A DNA stretch of 64,000 bases from Amycolatopsis sp. 195334CR (GCF_017309385.1 NZ_JAFJMJ010000002.1:1488001-1552000), one strand, 5' to 3'. Numbered from the stretch's first letter, positions 41,997 to 51,047 are shown. Translations and numbers: made by a program. Notes: a model not told the origin generated them from the letters alone.

Positions 41997-44280
41997 CCGT
42001 TGCCTCGTCGTCGTCCTCGCCGATGGTGGCGGTGAAGTCGGCCACCACCTCGGCGGCGATGGCGCGGACCTTGACGTTGCGGCTCTGCGAGAAGCTGACC
42101 AGCTTGTCGAAGGCGGTGTCCGCGTCGCACCGGAACGCCGCCATCACCAGGCCGACCGCCTCGCTGACCGTGCTCCGGGTGTCCAGCGCCTTGCGCAGGT
42201 CCTCGGCTTCGCGCGCACCGGCCGCGATCAGCTTCTCCCGCAGCCACGACAGCTCCAGGTTGACCCGCACCCTGGCGATCAGCTCGCCGGGGTGGAACGG
42301 CTTGGTGATGTAGTCGTCTGCGCCGTGGCTCAGACCGTCCACAGCGGACTCCGCGCCGGCGCGGGCGGTGAGCAGCATGACCGGCAGCCGGGCGGTGGCC
42401 GGATCTTCGCGCAGTTCGCGCAGCAGCGAGAGGCCGTCGCGGCCGGGCAGCATCACGTCGCTGAGCACCAGGTGCGGTTTCCGCTCGGCGATCCGGGCCA
42501 GCGCGCCGTCCACGTCGGCCGCCACGTCCACCGCCCAGCCCTGCGTGCCCAGCAGGCGCAGGATGTGCGCGCGCATGTCGGCGTTGTCCTCGACCAGCAG
42601 GACGCGGGCCTCGCCGTCGGCGATCTCGGTCTCCTGGGGGCGGAGCCACTGCTCGGCCTCCTCGGCGAACCCGGCGCCGACGCTCGCGGCCACCGTCGGC
42701 GGCGCGGGTTCGGCGTCCACCGGCCGCCACGGCACGGAGACGGTGAAGGTGCTCCCCGCCCCCGGCTCGCTGGTCACGGTGACCGTGCCGTCCATCGCCG
42801 AGGCCAGGTCGGAGACCAGGGACAGGCCGATGCCCGCGCCCTCAGCGGTCCGCCCGGCGGCGTTTTCGACCCGGTGGAACCGGTCGAAGACGTGGTCCAG
42901 CTCGGCCGCCGGGATGCCGGTCCCGGTGTCGGCCACGGTCAGCACCAGCTGCTCGTCCCGCACCGCGAGGCCGAGTTCGATCGAGCCGCGACGGGTGAAC
43001 TTGAGCGCGTTGGACAGCAGGTTGAGCACGATCCTGGCCCACATCTCCTGGTCCAGCTCGGCCACCGCGCCGGTCCGCTCGCCCAGGTCCACCCGCAGCT
43101 CCAGCCCGGCCTGCTCGGCGGCGGAGCCGAACATGGCCACGCATTCGGCGGTCAGCCGCGCCGGGTCGGCGGGTTCCCGGCGCGCCCGCAACCGGCCCGC
43201 CTCGGCGGTGGCGACGTCGAGCAGGGTGTCCACCAGCCGCTTCAGCCGCCGGGCCGCGCGGAGCGCCTCGGTCATCGACCGCTGCTGGTCCGGGGGCAGG
43301 CCGCCCTCGTCCAGCAGCGCCTCCAGCGGGCCGAGCAGCAGGGTGAGCGGGGTGCGGAACTCGTGGCTGACGTTCTGGAAGAACCGGGTCTTGGCCGCGT
43401 CGAGCTCGGCCAGTGCCACGGCGCGGTGGCGTTCGGTCTGGTAGGCCAGCGCGTCGTTCACGATCGCGGTGACCCGCGCGGCGACCAGCTCCAGGAAACC
43501 ACGGTAGGACTCGTCGAACTCGCGGTACGGGCTGATCCCGACGACCAGCTCGCCGACCGGCTCCGGCAGGCCGGTCGCGATCAGCGGGTACTCGACGAGC
43601 CGGACGGCTTCGCCCGATTCGAGCCGGAACTCGGGTGCTTCGCCGGTGCCGTCACCGCGCAGGGAGATCGCCACCACCGGCAGGTCGGCCGGGTTGTCGC
43701 TGAGAATGCGGATCGCCGCCGCGGCGGGCGCCGTGGTTTCGGCGTCGGTCAGGTCGATGGTGCCGAGCCGCCGCAGGATCTCCATCCGCCGCTCGGCCAG
43801 CACCGCCACGGTGACGTCGGTGGTGGCGACGAAAACCCCGGCCACCGAGCCGTCCTCGGCGTAGACCGGGCTGTAGGAGAAGGTCCAGTACGTCTCTTCG
43901 AGATAACCGTGGCGGCGCAGGAAAAGTTGCTGCTTCTCGGTGTAGGTGGCGCCGCCGCCGTCGAGCACGCCCTGGGCGAGCGGGCCGAGCTGGTCCCAGA
44001 CCTCGGCCCAGCACTCGGCGCCGGGCTGCCCGATCGCGGCGGGGTACTTGTCGCCGAGCACCGGGGTGTAGGCGTCGTTGAAGATCTGCACCAGTTCCGG
44101 GCCCCACCACAGGAGCATCGGGATGTTCGAGGGCAGCACCGTGCGGATCGCGCCGCGCAGCTCGACCGGCCAGTCCTCGACCGGGCCCAGCGGGGTGGCC
44201 GCCCAGTCGGTGCCGCGCAGACGAGCACGGGTTTCCCCCGGGCCGGCGAAGAGCTGGTCCGCCGACGGTCTGTCGCTCAT
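41971..44280 (-). CDS. Hybrid histidine kinase with receiver and ANTAR RNA-binding domain
   Basis: 769 residues, soluble. Domain order: PAS (about 50-160), GAF-like region (165-285), HisKA with phospho-His306 (FFQNVSHEFRTPL), HATPase (NLLSNALKFT, DTGTGIP, GIGLSLV), receiver (about 557-670; phospho-acceptor in HLVLSDVMLPG, Lys in DDYITKPF) and a C-terminal ANTAR domain (about 690-750; LDTRSTVSEAVGLVMAAF). ANTAR domains bind hairpins in mRNA leaders and cause antitermination. A complete relay from sensing to RNA binding in one chain is thus likely. The ATG at 44280 is taken because upstream codons overlap the palindrome region and lack similarity. Confidence 0.88.
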   Translation of the reverse strand: MSDRPSADQLFAGPGETRARLRGTDWAATPLGPVEDWPVELRGAIRTVLPSNIPMLLWWGPELVQIFNDAYTPVLGDKYPAAIGQPGAECWAEVWDQLGPLAQGVLDGGGATYTEKQQLFLRRHGYLEETYWTFSYSPVYAEDGSVAGVFVATTDVTVAVLAERRMEILRRLGTIDLTDAETTAPAAAAIRILSDNPADLPVVAISLRGDGTGEAPEFRLESGEAVRLVEYPLIATGLPEPVGELVVGISPYREFDESYRGFLELVAARVTAIVNDALAYQTERHRAVALAELDAAKTRFFQNVSHEFRTPLTLLLGPLEALLDEGGLPPDQQRSMTEALRAARRLKRLVDTLLDVATAEAGRLRARREPADPARLTAECVAMFGSAAEQAGLELRVDLGERTGAVAELDQEMWARIVLNLLSNALKFTRRGSIELGLAVRDEQLVLTVADTGTGIPAAELDHVFDRFHRVENAAGRTAEGAGIGLSLVSDLASAMDGTVTVTSEPGAGSTFTVSVPWRPVDAEPAPPTVAASVGAGFAEEAEQWLRPQETEIADGEARVLLVEDNADMRAHILRLLGTQGWAVDVAADVDGALARIAERKPHLVLSDVMLPGRDGLSLLRELREDPATARLPVMLLTARAGAESAVDGLSHGADDYITKPFHPGELIARVRVNLELSWLREKLIAAGAREAEDLRKALDTRSTVSEAVGLVMAAFRCDADTAFDKLVSFSQSRNVKVRAIAAEVVADFTATIGEDDDEATVTDAGSRP

Positions 44281-44364
44281 CGTTCGTAGCCTCCCGGGCT
44301 GCCGGTGCGCGGGCGCGCGAAGGAAACCCGGCTGGCTGCTCAACCGGCGGAACCAGCATACCGG

Positions 44365-44376
44365 GGGTGATCACCC
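44365..44376. promoter_or_regulatory. 12-bp perfect palindrome upstream of the hybrid kinase
   Basis: GGGTGATCACCC is fully self-complementary and sits 85 bases upstream of the hybrid kinase start, just after the alpha/beta-hydrolase stop (both minus strand). Such a short uninterrupted palindrome suits a dimeric repressor. No regulator is known for it and chance occurrence in this GC context is possible. Confidence 0.35.
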
Positions 44377-44386
44377 GGGGTGACGA

Positions 44387-45172
44387 CTACCCGGCGGTCA
44401 GGAAGTCCAGCACCAGCGGGCTCGCGACCTCGCGGAACTCCTCGAAGTAGGCGTGCCGGGCGCCGGGGATCAGGTGCAGTTCCGCGCCGGGGATCCGCTC
44501 CGCGAGCAGGGGAGCGTTGGCCGCCGGGTTGAACACGTCGTCGGTGCCGTGCACGACGAGCGTGGGCGCGGTGATGCCGGGCAGCGCGTCCCAGCTGTTG
44601 TGCTGGGCGCTGGCCAGCAGGTGCGCGCGGCGCGCGTGCGGCGGCATGTCCCGGTCACCCAGCGTGCGGTACGGGCCGGGGTGCGTGGCGAGCCACTCCG
44701 GCGTGTACATGAGTTCGAGCAAAGCCCGCCGGGCCGCGGCGGCGTCGCGCTGGCCGAGCGCGCGCTTGACCTCGCGGTCGCGTTCGAGGCCGTGCGGCAG
44801 CCCGGGGGAGGTGCAGCCGAGCACCAGCCCGCCCACCCGGCCGGGGTGGTCCGCGGCCAGCCACTGCGCCACCCGGCCGCCCATCGAGGTGCCGTACACG
44901 TCGGCGCTGGCCACCCCGAGGTGGTCCAGGATGGCCACCACGTCGTTCGCGAACCCCCTGGTGCTGTAGGAGTCGTCGTCCGGCTTGCCGCTGCGGCCGA
45001 GCCCGCGGTGGTCGTAGGTCACGGTGCGGAAGTACGGGTCGAAGTCCGGGCGGGCGCTGTCCCACCAGTGGTGGTTGTTCGCCTGCCCGGCCAGCAGCAC
45101 CAGCACCCGTTCGCCGTCGCCGTGCACCTCGTAGTACAGCTCGACGCCGTCCGGCGCGTGCGCGATGGGCAT
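44387..45172 (-). CDS. Alpha/beta-hydrolase
   Basis: 261 residues, full-length for a soluble alpha/beta-hydrolase. Nucleophile elbow GTSMGG (Ser at about 96), acid in HGTDDVFNP (near 210) and the catalytic His in GARHAYFEE (near 240) are all present. The oxyanion region LAGQANNHHWWDSAR follows strand 3. It resembles 3-oxoadipate enol-lactonase/esterase-type members, but no catabolic neighbours define a substrate. It follows the phosphatase gene on the same strand by 21 bases, so co-transcription is possible. Confidence 0.85.
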   Translation of the reverse strand: MPIAHAPDGVELYYEVHGDGERVLVLLAGQANNHHWWDSARPDFDPYFRTVTYDHRGLGRSGKPDDDSYSTRGFANDVVAILDHLGVASADVYGTSMGGRVAQWLAADHPGRVGGLVLGCTSPGLPHGLERDREVKRALGQRDAAAARRALLELMYTPEWLATHPGPYRTLGDRDMPPHARRAHLLASAQHNSWDALPGITAPTLVVHGTDDVFNPAANAPLLAERIPGAELHLIPGARHAYFEEFREVASPLVLDFLTAG

Positions 45173-45193
45173 GCCGATGATCTTAGGCGGCGC

Positions 45194-45634
45194 TCACTCC
45201 AGGAACCGGAGCACCCAGGTGCGCTGCCACGGCGTTTCGACCGCGCGCGGCTGGTAGTGCTCGCGCGTCCAGGCGATCGACTCGGCCGCGGGCACACCGG
45301 CCAGCTGGGCCAGGCAGGCCACCACGGTGCCGGTCCGGCCGACCCCGCCACCGCAGGCGACCTCCACGCGCCGGCCGTCCTTGGCCAGGGCGTGCAGGGC
45401 GCGGATGCGGGCGATCGCCGCGCGGCGGTCCAGCGGCAGCAGGAAGTCCGGCCAGCTGATCCACTCCCGCGGCCAGGTCACGTGCCCGCCGTGGCGCCGG
45501 CGCAGCATCCGCGTGCCCAGGTACAGGCCGTGGTCGGGGGCGTCGCCCTCGGGCGCGCCGCGGCGCAGGCCCCGGCCGCGCACCCAGGTCCCGTCGGGCA
45601 GTTCGATGGCGCCGGTCAGCTGGATCGTGCTCAT
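45194..45634 (-). CDS. Protein-tyrosine/dual-specificity phosphatase-like protein
   Basis: 146 residues. The active-site loop is CGGGVGRTGT (Cys94, Arg100), the Cx5R signature of Cys-based phosphatases, followed by the usual helix. A general-acid Asp may lie at about 63 (WPDF) or near 69. In actinobacteria small DSP-like enzymes of this type are common and their substrates unknown. It stands upstream of the alpha/beta-hydrolase on the same strand. Confidence 0.8.
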   Translation of the reverse strand: MSTIQLTGAIELPDGTWVRGRGLRRGAPEGDAPDHGLYLGTRMLRRRHGGHVTWPREWISWPDFLLPLDRRAAIARIRALHALAKDGRRVEVACGGGVGRTGTVVACLAQLAGVPAAESIAWTREHYQPRAVETPWQRTWVLRFLE

Positions 45635-45651
45635 CCCGCCATCGTGCCAGT

Positions 45652-45679
45652 GCGCGGGGCCGCCGGGACGGCCCCGCGC
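45652..45679. terminator. 11-bp perfect hairpin after the DUF1996 gene
   Basis: GCGCGGGGCCG (45652-45662) pairs perfectly with 45669-45679 around a 6-base loop. It sits 7 bases past the stop of the minus-strand DUF1996 gene and 17 bases upstream of the phosphatase start. There is no T-run, as in many actinobacterial hairpin terminators. Confidence 0.65.
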
Positions 45680-45686
45680 CCGGTGT

Positions 45687-47138
45687 TCACTCCTGGCAGA
45701 TCTTGTTGCGGTTGACGCAGTTGACCAGTCGCCACATGATGCGCTGCGACATCACGTTCGCGAAGTCGTCGTGGTCGCTGAGCGGGTTGTGCTCCTCCTC
45801 CGGGAAGGAGTCGACCGCGTACTGCCCGGCCACCTGCACCGCCCGCGGCACGTTGTAGGTCAGCGTGATCCGCAGCTGCGGCACCGCGCGGAAACCACGG
45901 GCGCAACGGCCGTTCTGATCCGGGAAGACGATGTGGTCGCGGTGGTTGGCCGAGTCGATGTTCTTCCCGTCCCAGCAGCTCGGGAAGTCGTGCAGCCGCA
46001 CCACCTTGCTGCCCTCGGGGCAGATCGGGTACTTGTTCATCAGCACCCGGTCCTCGAACCCGCTGCAGGTCCACGAATCACGCGCGTTCTTCGGGCCGTT
46101 CGTGGTCACCTTGGCGTCGCCGTAGAGGATCCGCAGGAACCGCGGCATCGCGGTGACCCGGGTGACCGGGCTGCCGCGGAAGGTCAGGTCGACCTTCTCC
46201 GGGCGCTGGATCTCGCCCTCGTTGCCCTCGAGTTCGTTGTTGTCGTTCTCCTCGGGCTGCGGCTGCTTCGCCTCCTGTTCGGTGCCTTCGGCCTGGGCGT
46301 TGTCGCTGTTCTCGTCACCGTTGGCCACGCCGGGGTTGTTCTGGTCCTTGACCCCGCACGGCGCCAGTTCCGCCAGGTTCTGGGGCTTGTCGGCTTCGGC
46401 GTCGATCGCGTTCGCCATCCGGTCGATCGCCGCCGCCCGCTCGCCCTTCAGCGGTTCGAGCACTGCCGCCGGGTCCTCACCGCCCTGCACCTTCTGCTCG
46501 GCCGCGTCGAGCTGGCCGTCGAGGTTGCCGAGTTCGGTTTCGACCGCCGCCTGGGCGGGTTCGGGGATTTCGTCGGGGAGCTGGCTGGCCACGTCGGGGC
46601 AGTCGACCCGCGGTTCGGCCTTGGCCTGCTGGTCGGCCGCCTGCGCTTGTTTCCGCTGCGCTTTCTGTTCTTCCGCGGGCGGATTTTCCGCCGGCTCCGC
46701 TTCTTCGGTGTTGATCCGCAGCACCGGCCAGAAATAGGTGGATTTGTCACCGTTCTTGCACGTGGTGCCCGCGCGCGCCAGGCTGCGGTTGTTCGAATCG
46801 GCGTTGGTGGACAGGTTGCCCACGTAGTCGTGCAGGTGCTGGGCGCCGTTGCGGACACCGGGCTGGGCGATGAAGTTGTCCGGGTTGAAGTGCCCGTTCT
46901 CGTTCCGTCCACAGTCGACCGTGAACGTACCTTTGCTGGCTTTCCGCTGCGGCGTGGGCTTCTTCACGTTCGGCGCCACCGTGAGGATGTCGACGAACAG
47001 CGACTTGTCGGCGCCGTCCGCGCTCGCCGGTGCGGGGTCACCGGCGGTCGCGTTGACCACGACCGCACCGACCGCGAGCACCAGCCCGATCGCGCCGGTG
47101 GTCAGTTTCGTGCGTCTGGAAATGCGATGTCTGCCCAT
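45687..47138 (-). CDS. Secreted DUF1996 protein split by an acidic low-complexity insert
   Basis: 483 residues from the ATG at 47138 (GAGG about 8 bases upstream). An N-terminal signal peptide or anchor (about 10-32) is followed by the first DUF1996 half (about 68-143: VDCGRNENGHFNPDN, AQHLHDYVGN). The second half (about 312-483) has SWTCSGFEDR, FPSCWDGKNIDSANHRDHI and CVNRNKICQE. Between them lie about 165 residues rich in Glu, Gln, Ala and Asn, with little order expected. DUF1996 proteins are secreted, with paired cysteines, and of unknown function (found in fungi and actinobacteria). The upstream 160 bases carry no gene and should hold its promoter. Confidence 0.85.
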   Translation of the reverse strand: MGRHRISRRTKLTTGAIGLVLAVGAVVVNATAGDPAPASADGADKSLFVDILTVAPNVKKPTPQRKASKGTFTVDCGRNENGHFNPDNFIAQPGVRNGAQHLHDYVGNLSTNADSNNRSLARAGTTCKNGDKSTYFWPVLRINTEEAEPAENPPAEEQKAQRKQAQAADQQAKAEPRVDCPDVASQLPDEIPEPAQAAVETELGNLDGQLDAAEQKVQGGEDPAAVLEPLKGERAAAIDRMANAIDAEADKPQNLAELAPCGVKDQNNPGVANGDENSDNAQAEGTEQEAKQPQPEENDNNELEGNEGEIQRPEKVDLTFRGSPVTRVTAMPRFLRILYGDAKVTTNGPKNARDSWTCSGFEDRVLMNKYPICPEGSKVVRLHDFPSCWDGKNIDSANHRDHIVFPDQNGRCARGFRAVPQLRITLTYNVPRAVQVAGQYAVDSFPEEEHNPLSDHDDFANVMSQRIMWRLVNCVNRNKICQE

Positions 47139-47299
47139 GTCGTACCTCATCTGGGTCAAAACTGCGTCGGGGCGGGAACCGCGTCGCCGGAATTGTTTTC
47201 GGCAGGGGAAGACGCGGCTTCGAACGCTTATTACGGTCGCTCGCCCCGGTTGTTCAGCTCGCGGATGAGGTTGCGCCGTCCGGCGCAGTCGTGCTGGTG

Positions 47300-47866
47300 C
47301 TAACGGCCCATCGTGAAGAACTCGGCGTTCGGGCGCAACGCGGTCAGGTGCGCGAGCCGGTTCGACATGGCGAAGAGCGCGGTGATGGCGCCGACGTCCC
47401 AGATCTCGTCCTCGGTCAGCCCGGCGGCACGCGCGGCCGCCAGCTCGGTCTCGCCGAAGCGCGCCGAATCGCGGGCGAGCGCGAGCGCCAGGTCGACGAT
47501 CGCGCGGCCGCGCTCGTCCAGCTCGACCTGCCACGGGTTGCTGGACACGCGGTCGGCCAGCTCGGGGTCCTTCGCGCGGATGCGCAGGATCGCGCCGTGC
47601 GCCACCACGCAGTAGGTGCAGTGGTTCGCGCCGGAGGTGGCGACCACAACGAGTTCGCGCTCGGCCTTGCTCAGCCCGTCGGAGCGGTCCATCAGCGCGT
47701 CGTGGTAGTCGAGGAACGCCCGCAGCTCGGCCGGGCGGTGGCCCAGCGCGCGGAAGATGTTCGGCACGAACCCGGACTTCCCGGCGATCACGCCGATGCG
47801 TTCGCGCAGGTCCTCGGGCAGTTCGTCGAGTTCGACCACGGGGAACCGGCTCACGTCATCGCTCAT
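47300..47866 (-). CDS. AhpD-like carboxymuconolactone decarboxylase-family protein
   Basis: 188 residues. The redox centre is HCTYCVVAHG (CxxC plus His), as in AhpD and related peroxidase-associated proteins; length and the NIFRALGHRPAELRAF segment match the 'uncharacterised peroxidase-related' branch. It could reduce peroxides through its Cys pair or be a decarboxylase-like enzyme. It is the last gene of the minus operon; its ATG overlaps the stop of the glycoside-hydrolase gene (ATGA). Confidence 0.85.
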   Translation of the reverse strand: MSDDVSRFPVVELDELPEDLRERIGVIAGKSGFVPNIFRALGHRPAELRAFLDYHDALMDRSDGLSKAERELVVVATSGANHCTYCVVAHGAILRIRAKDPELADRVSSNPWQVELDERGRAIVDLALALARDSARFGETELAAARAAGLTEDEIWDVGAITALFAMSNRLAHLTALRPNAEFFTMGR

Positions 47867-49140
47867 GGCTCCCACTCTAGGAGGTCCAGGATCACCGCCG
47901 CGGTCCAGCTGAAGTCGTGCGCGCCGTGGCCGGTGCGGGTCAGCGGGTCGACGTACTCGCGGAACCCGACGTCGTCGGCGGCGGCGAGCAGGGCCGCGCG
48001 CACGGTCCCGGCGAGTTCGCGCGCGCCGTGCAGCCGGAGCCCGCGCCAGAGCAGCCAGCCGATGTTGAACCAGGCCGGGCCGCGCCAGTACCGGCCGGCC
48101 TCGAACAGCGCGTCGGTCAGGTCGAAGCTGGCGGGCAGGCCCAGCTCGCCGAGCCGGAACCGGGGGCCCAGCGTGGTCTTCACCAGCGCGTCGGCCACCG
48201 GCAGGCCGGGGACCACCAGCGGTACCAGCCCGGCCACGCTGCCCGTGCGCAGCAGGCGTCCACTGTGGACGTCGCGGGCGTGGAAGCAGCCGTCGCCCTC
48301 GTCGAACAGGACGTCCACCAGCGCGTCGGTCAGCCGGGTCAGTTCGGCCAGGTGCGGGGCCGGATCCCGGCCCAGTTCGACGGCGATCTCGGCGAGGGCG
48401 TGTTCGGACGCGGCCAGCAGGGCGTTGGTCAGCGGGTCCTCCACGGCGAACGCGTGCCCGGCCGGATCGTCGGAGTACCCGTGCTCGCGGTAGGTCCGCG
48501 CCAGCCGGACGTACCGGCCGTAGTCCAGTTCGGTCGGCCGTTCCCCGGGGGCGGCGTGGTCCAGGTCGCGCCTGCGGAACCCGCCGGCGGGCGCGACCCG
48601 GGCCAGCGGCTCGTCCCACGCCGGGCTGTTGTCCATTCCGGACTCCCACGGGTGCACCACGGACACCAGCCCGTGCCCGCCGAAGTCGCGGCGGCCGGTC
48701 AGGTACCGGTGCCAGGCCACCAGCTTCGGGTACAGCCGCGGCAGGAAACCGCGTTCCCTGGCGGAATCCCTGGCCGCGCGGAAGGTCTCCCACGCGGCCA
48801 GCGCGTGCACCGGCGGCTGGACCAGTCCCGAGGTCGCCGGGAAGCCGGGGCCGGTCACCGCGGCCGAGCACCAGAACCCGGGGCCGGGGAAGTAGGCCTC
48901 GGCCGGGGTCGCGGCGTCGAACACGATGTGCGGCACCCGCCCGTCCGGCCACTGCGCGCCGAACAACGATTCCAGCTCCCGCTGCGCCCGCCGGGGCGAG
49001 AGGTGCCGCAGCCCGAGCGCGATGAACGCGGAGTCCCAGCTCCACTGGTGCGGGTACAGCCCGCCCGAGGGCACGGTCGACTGCCCGTGCCAGTTGTCCA
49101 GCAGCACGCGGCTCGCCCGCGCGCGCAGGCCGAGGCTCAT
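47863..49140 (-). CDS. MGH1-type / GH63-like (alpha/alpha)6 glycoside hydrolase
   Basis: 425 residues, cytosolic, no signal peptide. The segments YPHQWSWDSAFIALGLRHLSP, LVQPPVHALAAW, VVHPWESGMDNSPAWD and RGPAWFNIGWLLWRGL are typical of the (alpha/alpha)6-barrel family containing mannosylglycerate and glucosylglycerate hydrolases, near GH63. The acid could be Asp in WESGMDNSP. The ATG overlaps the stop of the TIM-barrel gene. With an ABC importer nearby, it likely splits an imported alpha-glycoside inside the cell. The exact substrate is unknown. Confidence 0.85.
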   Translation of the reverse strand: MSLGLRARASRVLLDNWHGQSTVPSGGLYPHQWSWDSAFIALGLRHLSPRRAQRELESLFGAQWPDGRVPHIVFDAATPAEAYFPGPGFWCSAAVTGPGFPATSGLVQPPVHALAAWETFRAARDSARERGFLPRLYPKLVAWHRYLTGRRDFGGHGLVSVVHPWESGMDNSPAWDEPLARVAPAGGFRRRDLDHAAPGERPTELDYGRYVRLARTYREHGYSDDPAGHAFAVEDPLTNALLAASEHALAEIAVELGRDPAPHLAELTRLTDALVDVLFDEGDGCFHARDVHSGRLLRTGSVAGLVPLVVPGLPVADALVKTTLGPRFRLGELGLPASFDLTDALFEAGRYWRGPAWFNIGWLLWRGLRLHGARELAGTVRAALLAAADDVGFREYVDPLTRTGHGAHDFSWTAAVILDLLEWEP

Positions 49141-49934
49141 GAGGCCCGCCGCAGGAACGACGGCACCGAGCGCAGCGCCTCGGCCGGTTCGCCGCGCAGG
49201 CGGCACTCCAGGGTCAGGTAACCCGGGTAGCCGATCGCGGCCAGCGCGCCGAGCACCCCCGGCCAGTCGACGTGCCCGGTACCCGGCTGGGCCCGGTTCG
49301 ACTCGCTGACGTGGACGTGCCCGAGGTGGTCCCCGGCCCTGGTCAGCGCGGTGACGGGGTCGTCCTCCTCGATGTTCATGTGGTAGGTGTCCGCGGCGAT
49401 CCGGATCGAGTCCAGCCCGGTCTCGTCGATCAGCTCGGCGGCCTGCGCGAGCCGGTTGACCAGGTGGTCCTCGTAGCGGTTGAGCGGTTCGAGGTAGAGG
49501 TGGACGCCCTCGGTGGCGGCGTGCTCGCCCAGTTCGGTGAGCCCGGCGAGCAGCACCTCGCGGTCTTCGGCCTCCCCTCGCGGCGGCTCGAACGGCGGCA
49601 GGCGGCGCGAGAACATGCCGTACGACGCCGGGGTCATCACGCCCTGCCCGCCGAGTTCGGCGACCACGGACAGCTGGGACTTCAGCTGCGCGATGGCGTC
49701 GGCCCGCAGTTCCGGGTCGAAGGCGCCGAAGAAGTGGGACATCTCCACGCAGACGGTCGGCATGACCACGCCGGACGCCGCCGCGCGCCGCAGTTCGGGC
49801 AGGCGGTCGAGCAGCGCGTAGTCACCGCGGCCCCGCAGTTCGATCGCGTGGTAGCCGGCTTCCTGGGCGAACTCCCACTTCCGCTCCAGTGTCGCTCCTG
49901 GCAGCAACTGTTCCTGACAGCCGAATCGGGGCAC
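49137..49934 (-). CDS. Sugar isomerase/epimerase-like TIM-barrel protein
   Basis: 265 residues from a GTG at 49934 with AGGAGT upstream. AP-endonuclease-2-like TIM barrel: AQEAGYHAIELRGRG, YLEPLNRYEDHLVN, ADTYHMNIEEDD and the HVHVSESNR strand contain the likely metal ligands (Glu, Asp, His, Glu). These are shared by hydroxypyruvate isomerase, tagatose/psicose 3-epimerase and IolE-like enzymes. It is 4 bases downstream of the dehydrogenase and overlaps the hydrolase start, so it acts on the same sugar pathway. Confidence 0.85.
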   Translation of the reverse strand: MPRFGCQEQLLPGATLERKWEFAQEAGYHAIELRGRGDYALLDRLPELRRAAASGVVMPTVCVEMSHFFGAFDPELRADAIAQLKSQLSVVAELGGQGVMTPASYGMFSRRLPPFEPPRGEAEDREVLLAGLTELGEHAATEGVHLYLEPLNRYEDHLVNRLAQAAELIDETGLDSIRIAADTYHMNIEEDDPVTALTRAGDHLGHVHVSESNRAQPGTGHVDWPGVLGALAAIGYPGYLTLECRLRGEPAEALRSVPSFLRRAS

Positions 49935-49938
49935 GGGG

Positions 49939-50970
49939 TCACTCCTGGTCGAAGTCGAGCACGATCTGCAGCGCGTCACCGGGACCGGTGTCGAGCAGCC
50001 GGTAGGCCTCGGCCACCCGGGACGGCGGGAGCCGGTGGGTCACCAGCGAAACCGGGTCCAGCGCGCCCTCGGCGCACAACCGCAGGAAGGTCCGGTTGAG
50101 CCGCGCCTGGTCCCACCGCCCGGACAGCCGCGCGCTCACCCCGCCGATCTGCGAGCTGACCAGTTCGACGCGGTTGTGGTGGAACTCCTCGCCGAGCCGC
50201 AGCCCGCAGCCCTCGTCCTGGTAGAACCCGGCGGCGACCACGCGCCCGCCCGCGGTGACCGTGCGGATCGCCTCGTGCAGCGCCAGATACGACCCGCTCA
50301 GCTCGATCGCCACGTCCGCGCCCGCGCCGCCGGTGTGCTCGCGCACGCGCTCCGCGACCCCCGGGGGATCGAGGGCTCGCGCGGCACCGGCCTCGAGCGC
50401 CCGCGCGCGCCGGGCCGCGAGCCCGTCCACCGCGACCACCTCGGCGCCGCTCCGCCGGGCCATCTGCGTGGCCAGCAGGCCGATCACGCCCTGGCCGAAG
50501 ATCGTCACGACCTCGCCGAGGTGCAGGTCCGCGCTCAGGACGGCGTTGAGCGCGACCGCGCCGACCCTGGCGAACGACGCGGCGAGCGGATCGAGACCGT
50601 CCGGCACCCGCCGCAGCTTCTCCGCGGGCACCACGGCTTCGCTGCGATGTCCCCAGATGCCCCAGACCTGGTCGCCCGCCCGGAATCCGGTGCCTTCCGC
50701 GGCTTCGGCCACCTCGCCCGCCTCGGAGTAACCCCAGCCGACGACCGGGTAGCTCAGCCCCGGGGTGCCGGCGTTCTCGGTGAACAGCCGGAGGTCCGCG
50801 TTCCAGGTGCGGGTCAGGTACGGGTTCGTGCCGCGGTAGGCGGTCAACTCGGTGCCCGCCGAGATGCCGGAGAACCGGGTGCGCACCCGGACTTCGCCGT
50901 CGCCGAGCGGATCGGGCGGGCACTCGGCCAGTTCGACCTGCCGCGGCCCGGTGAACCGGACAACGCGCAC
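49939..50970 (-). CDS. Zinc-type alcohol/sugar dehydrogenase (MDR family)
   Basis: 343 residues from a GTG with GAGGAGG upstream. The fold is MDR: GISAGTELTAYRG at the N-terminus, a GAGDQVWGIWGH-like core (GFRAGDQVWGIWGH) and the Rossmann motif FGQGVIGLLATQMA (about 160-173). The canonical zinc-site Cys is missing at the start (GISAGTE), as in the bacteriochlorophyllide/threonine-type 'zinc-independent' subgroup; substrate oxidation may differ. First gene of the minus operon, divergent from the ABC importer, so it probably oxidises the imported sugar or its aglycone. Confidence 0.8.
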   Translation of the reverse strand: MRVVRFTGPRQVELAECPPDPLGDGEVRVRTRFSGISAGTELTAYRGTNPYLTRTWNADLRLFTENAGTPGLSYPVVGWGYSEAGEVAEAAEGTGFRAGDQVWGIWGHRSEAVVPAEKLRRVPDGLDPLAASFARVGAVALNAVLSADLHLGEVVTIFGQGVIGLLATQMARRSGAEVVAVDGLAARRARALEAGAARALDPPGVAERVREHTGGAGADVAIELSGSYLALHEAIRTVTAGGRVVAAGFYQDEGCGLRLGEEFHHNRVELVSSQIGGVSARLSGRWDQARLNRTFLRLCAEGALDPVSLVTHRLPPSRVAEAYRLLDTGPGDALQIVLDFDQE

Positions 50971-51000
50971 AGCGCCTCCTCTCGCGCAGTTACGGCCGGA

Positions 51001-51047
51001 ACTATACCGACTTATGTCTTGCGATCAATCATAAGGTCTGTTTCGAT
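51001..51047. promoter_or_regulatory. Overlapping divergent promoters with a likely ROK operator
   Basis: For plus: TTGCGA (51019-51024) and TTCGAT (51042-51047) with a 17-base spacer. For minus: TTGATC (51028-51023) and TATAGT (51006-51001) with 16 bases. Within both lies an inverted repeat with arms GACTTATG (51009-51016) and CATAAGGTC (51030-51038), AT-rich as ROK operators often are. A single repressor could block both transcription units. The ROK gene at 54262 is the obvious candidate. Confidence 0.6.
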
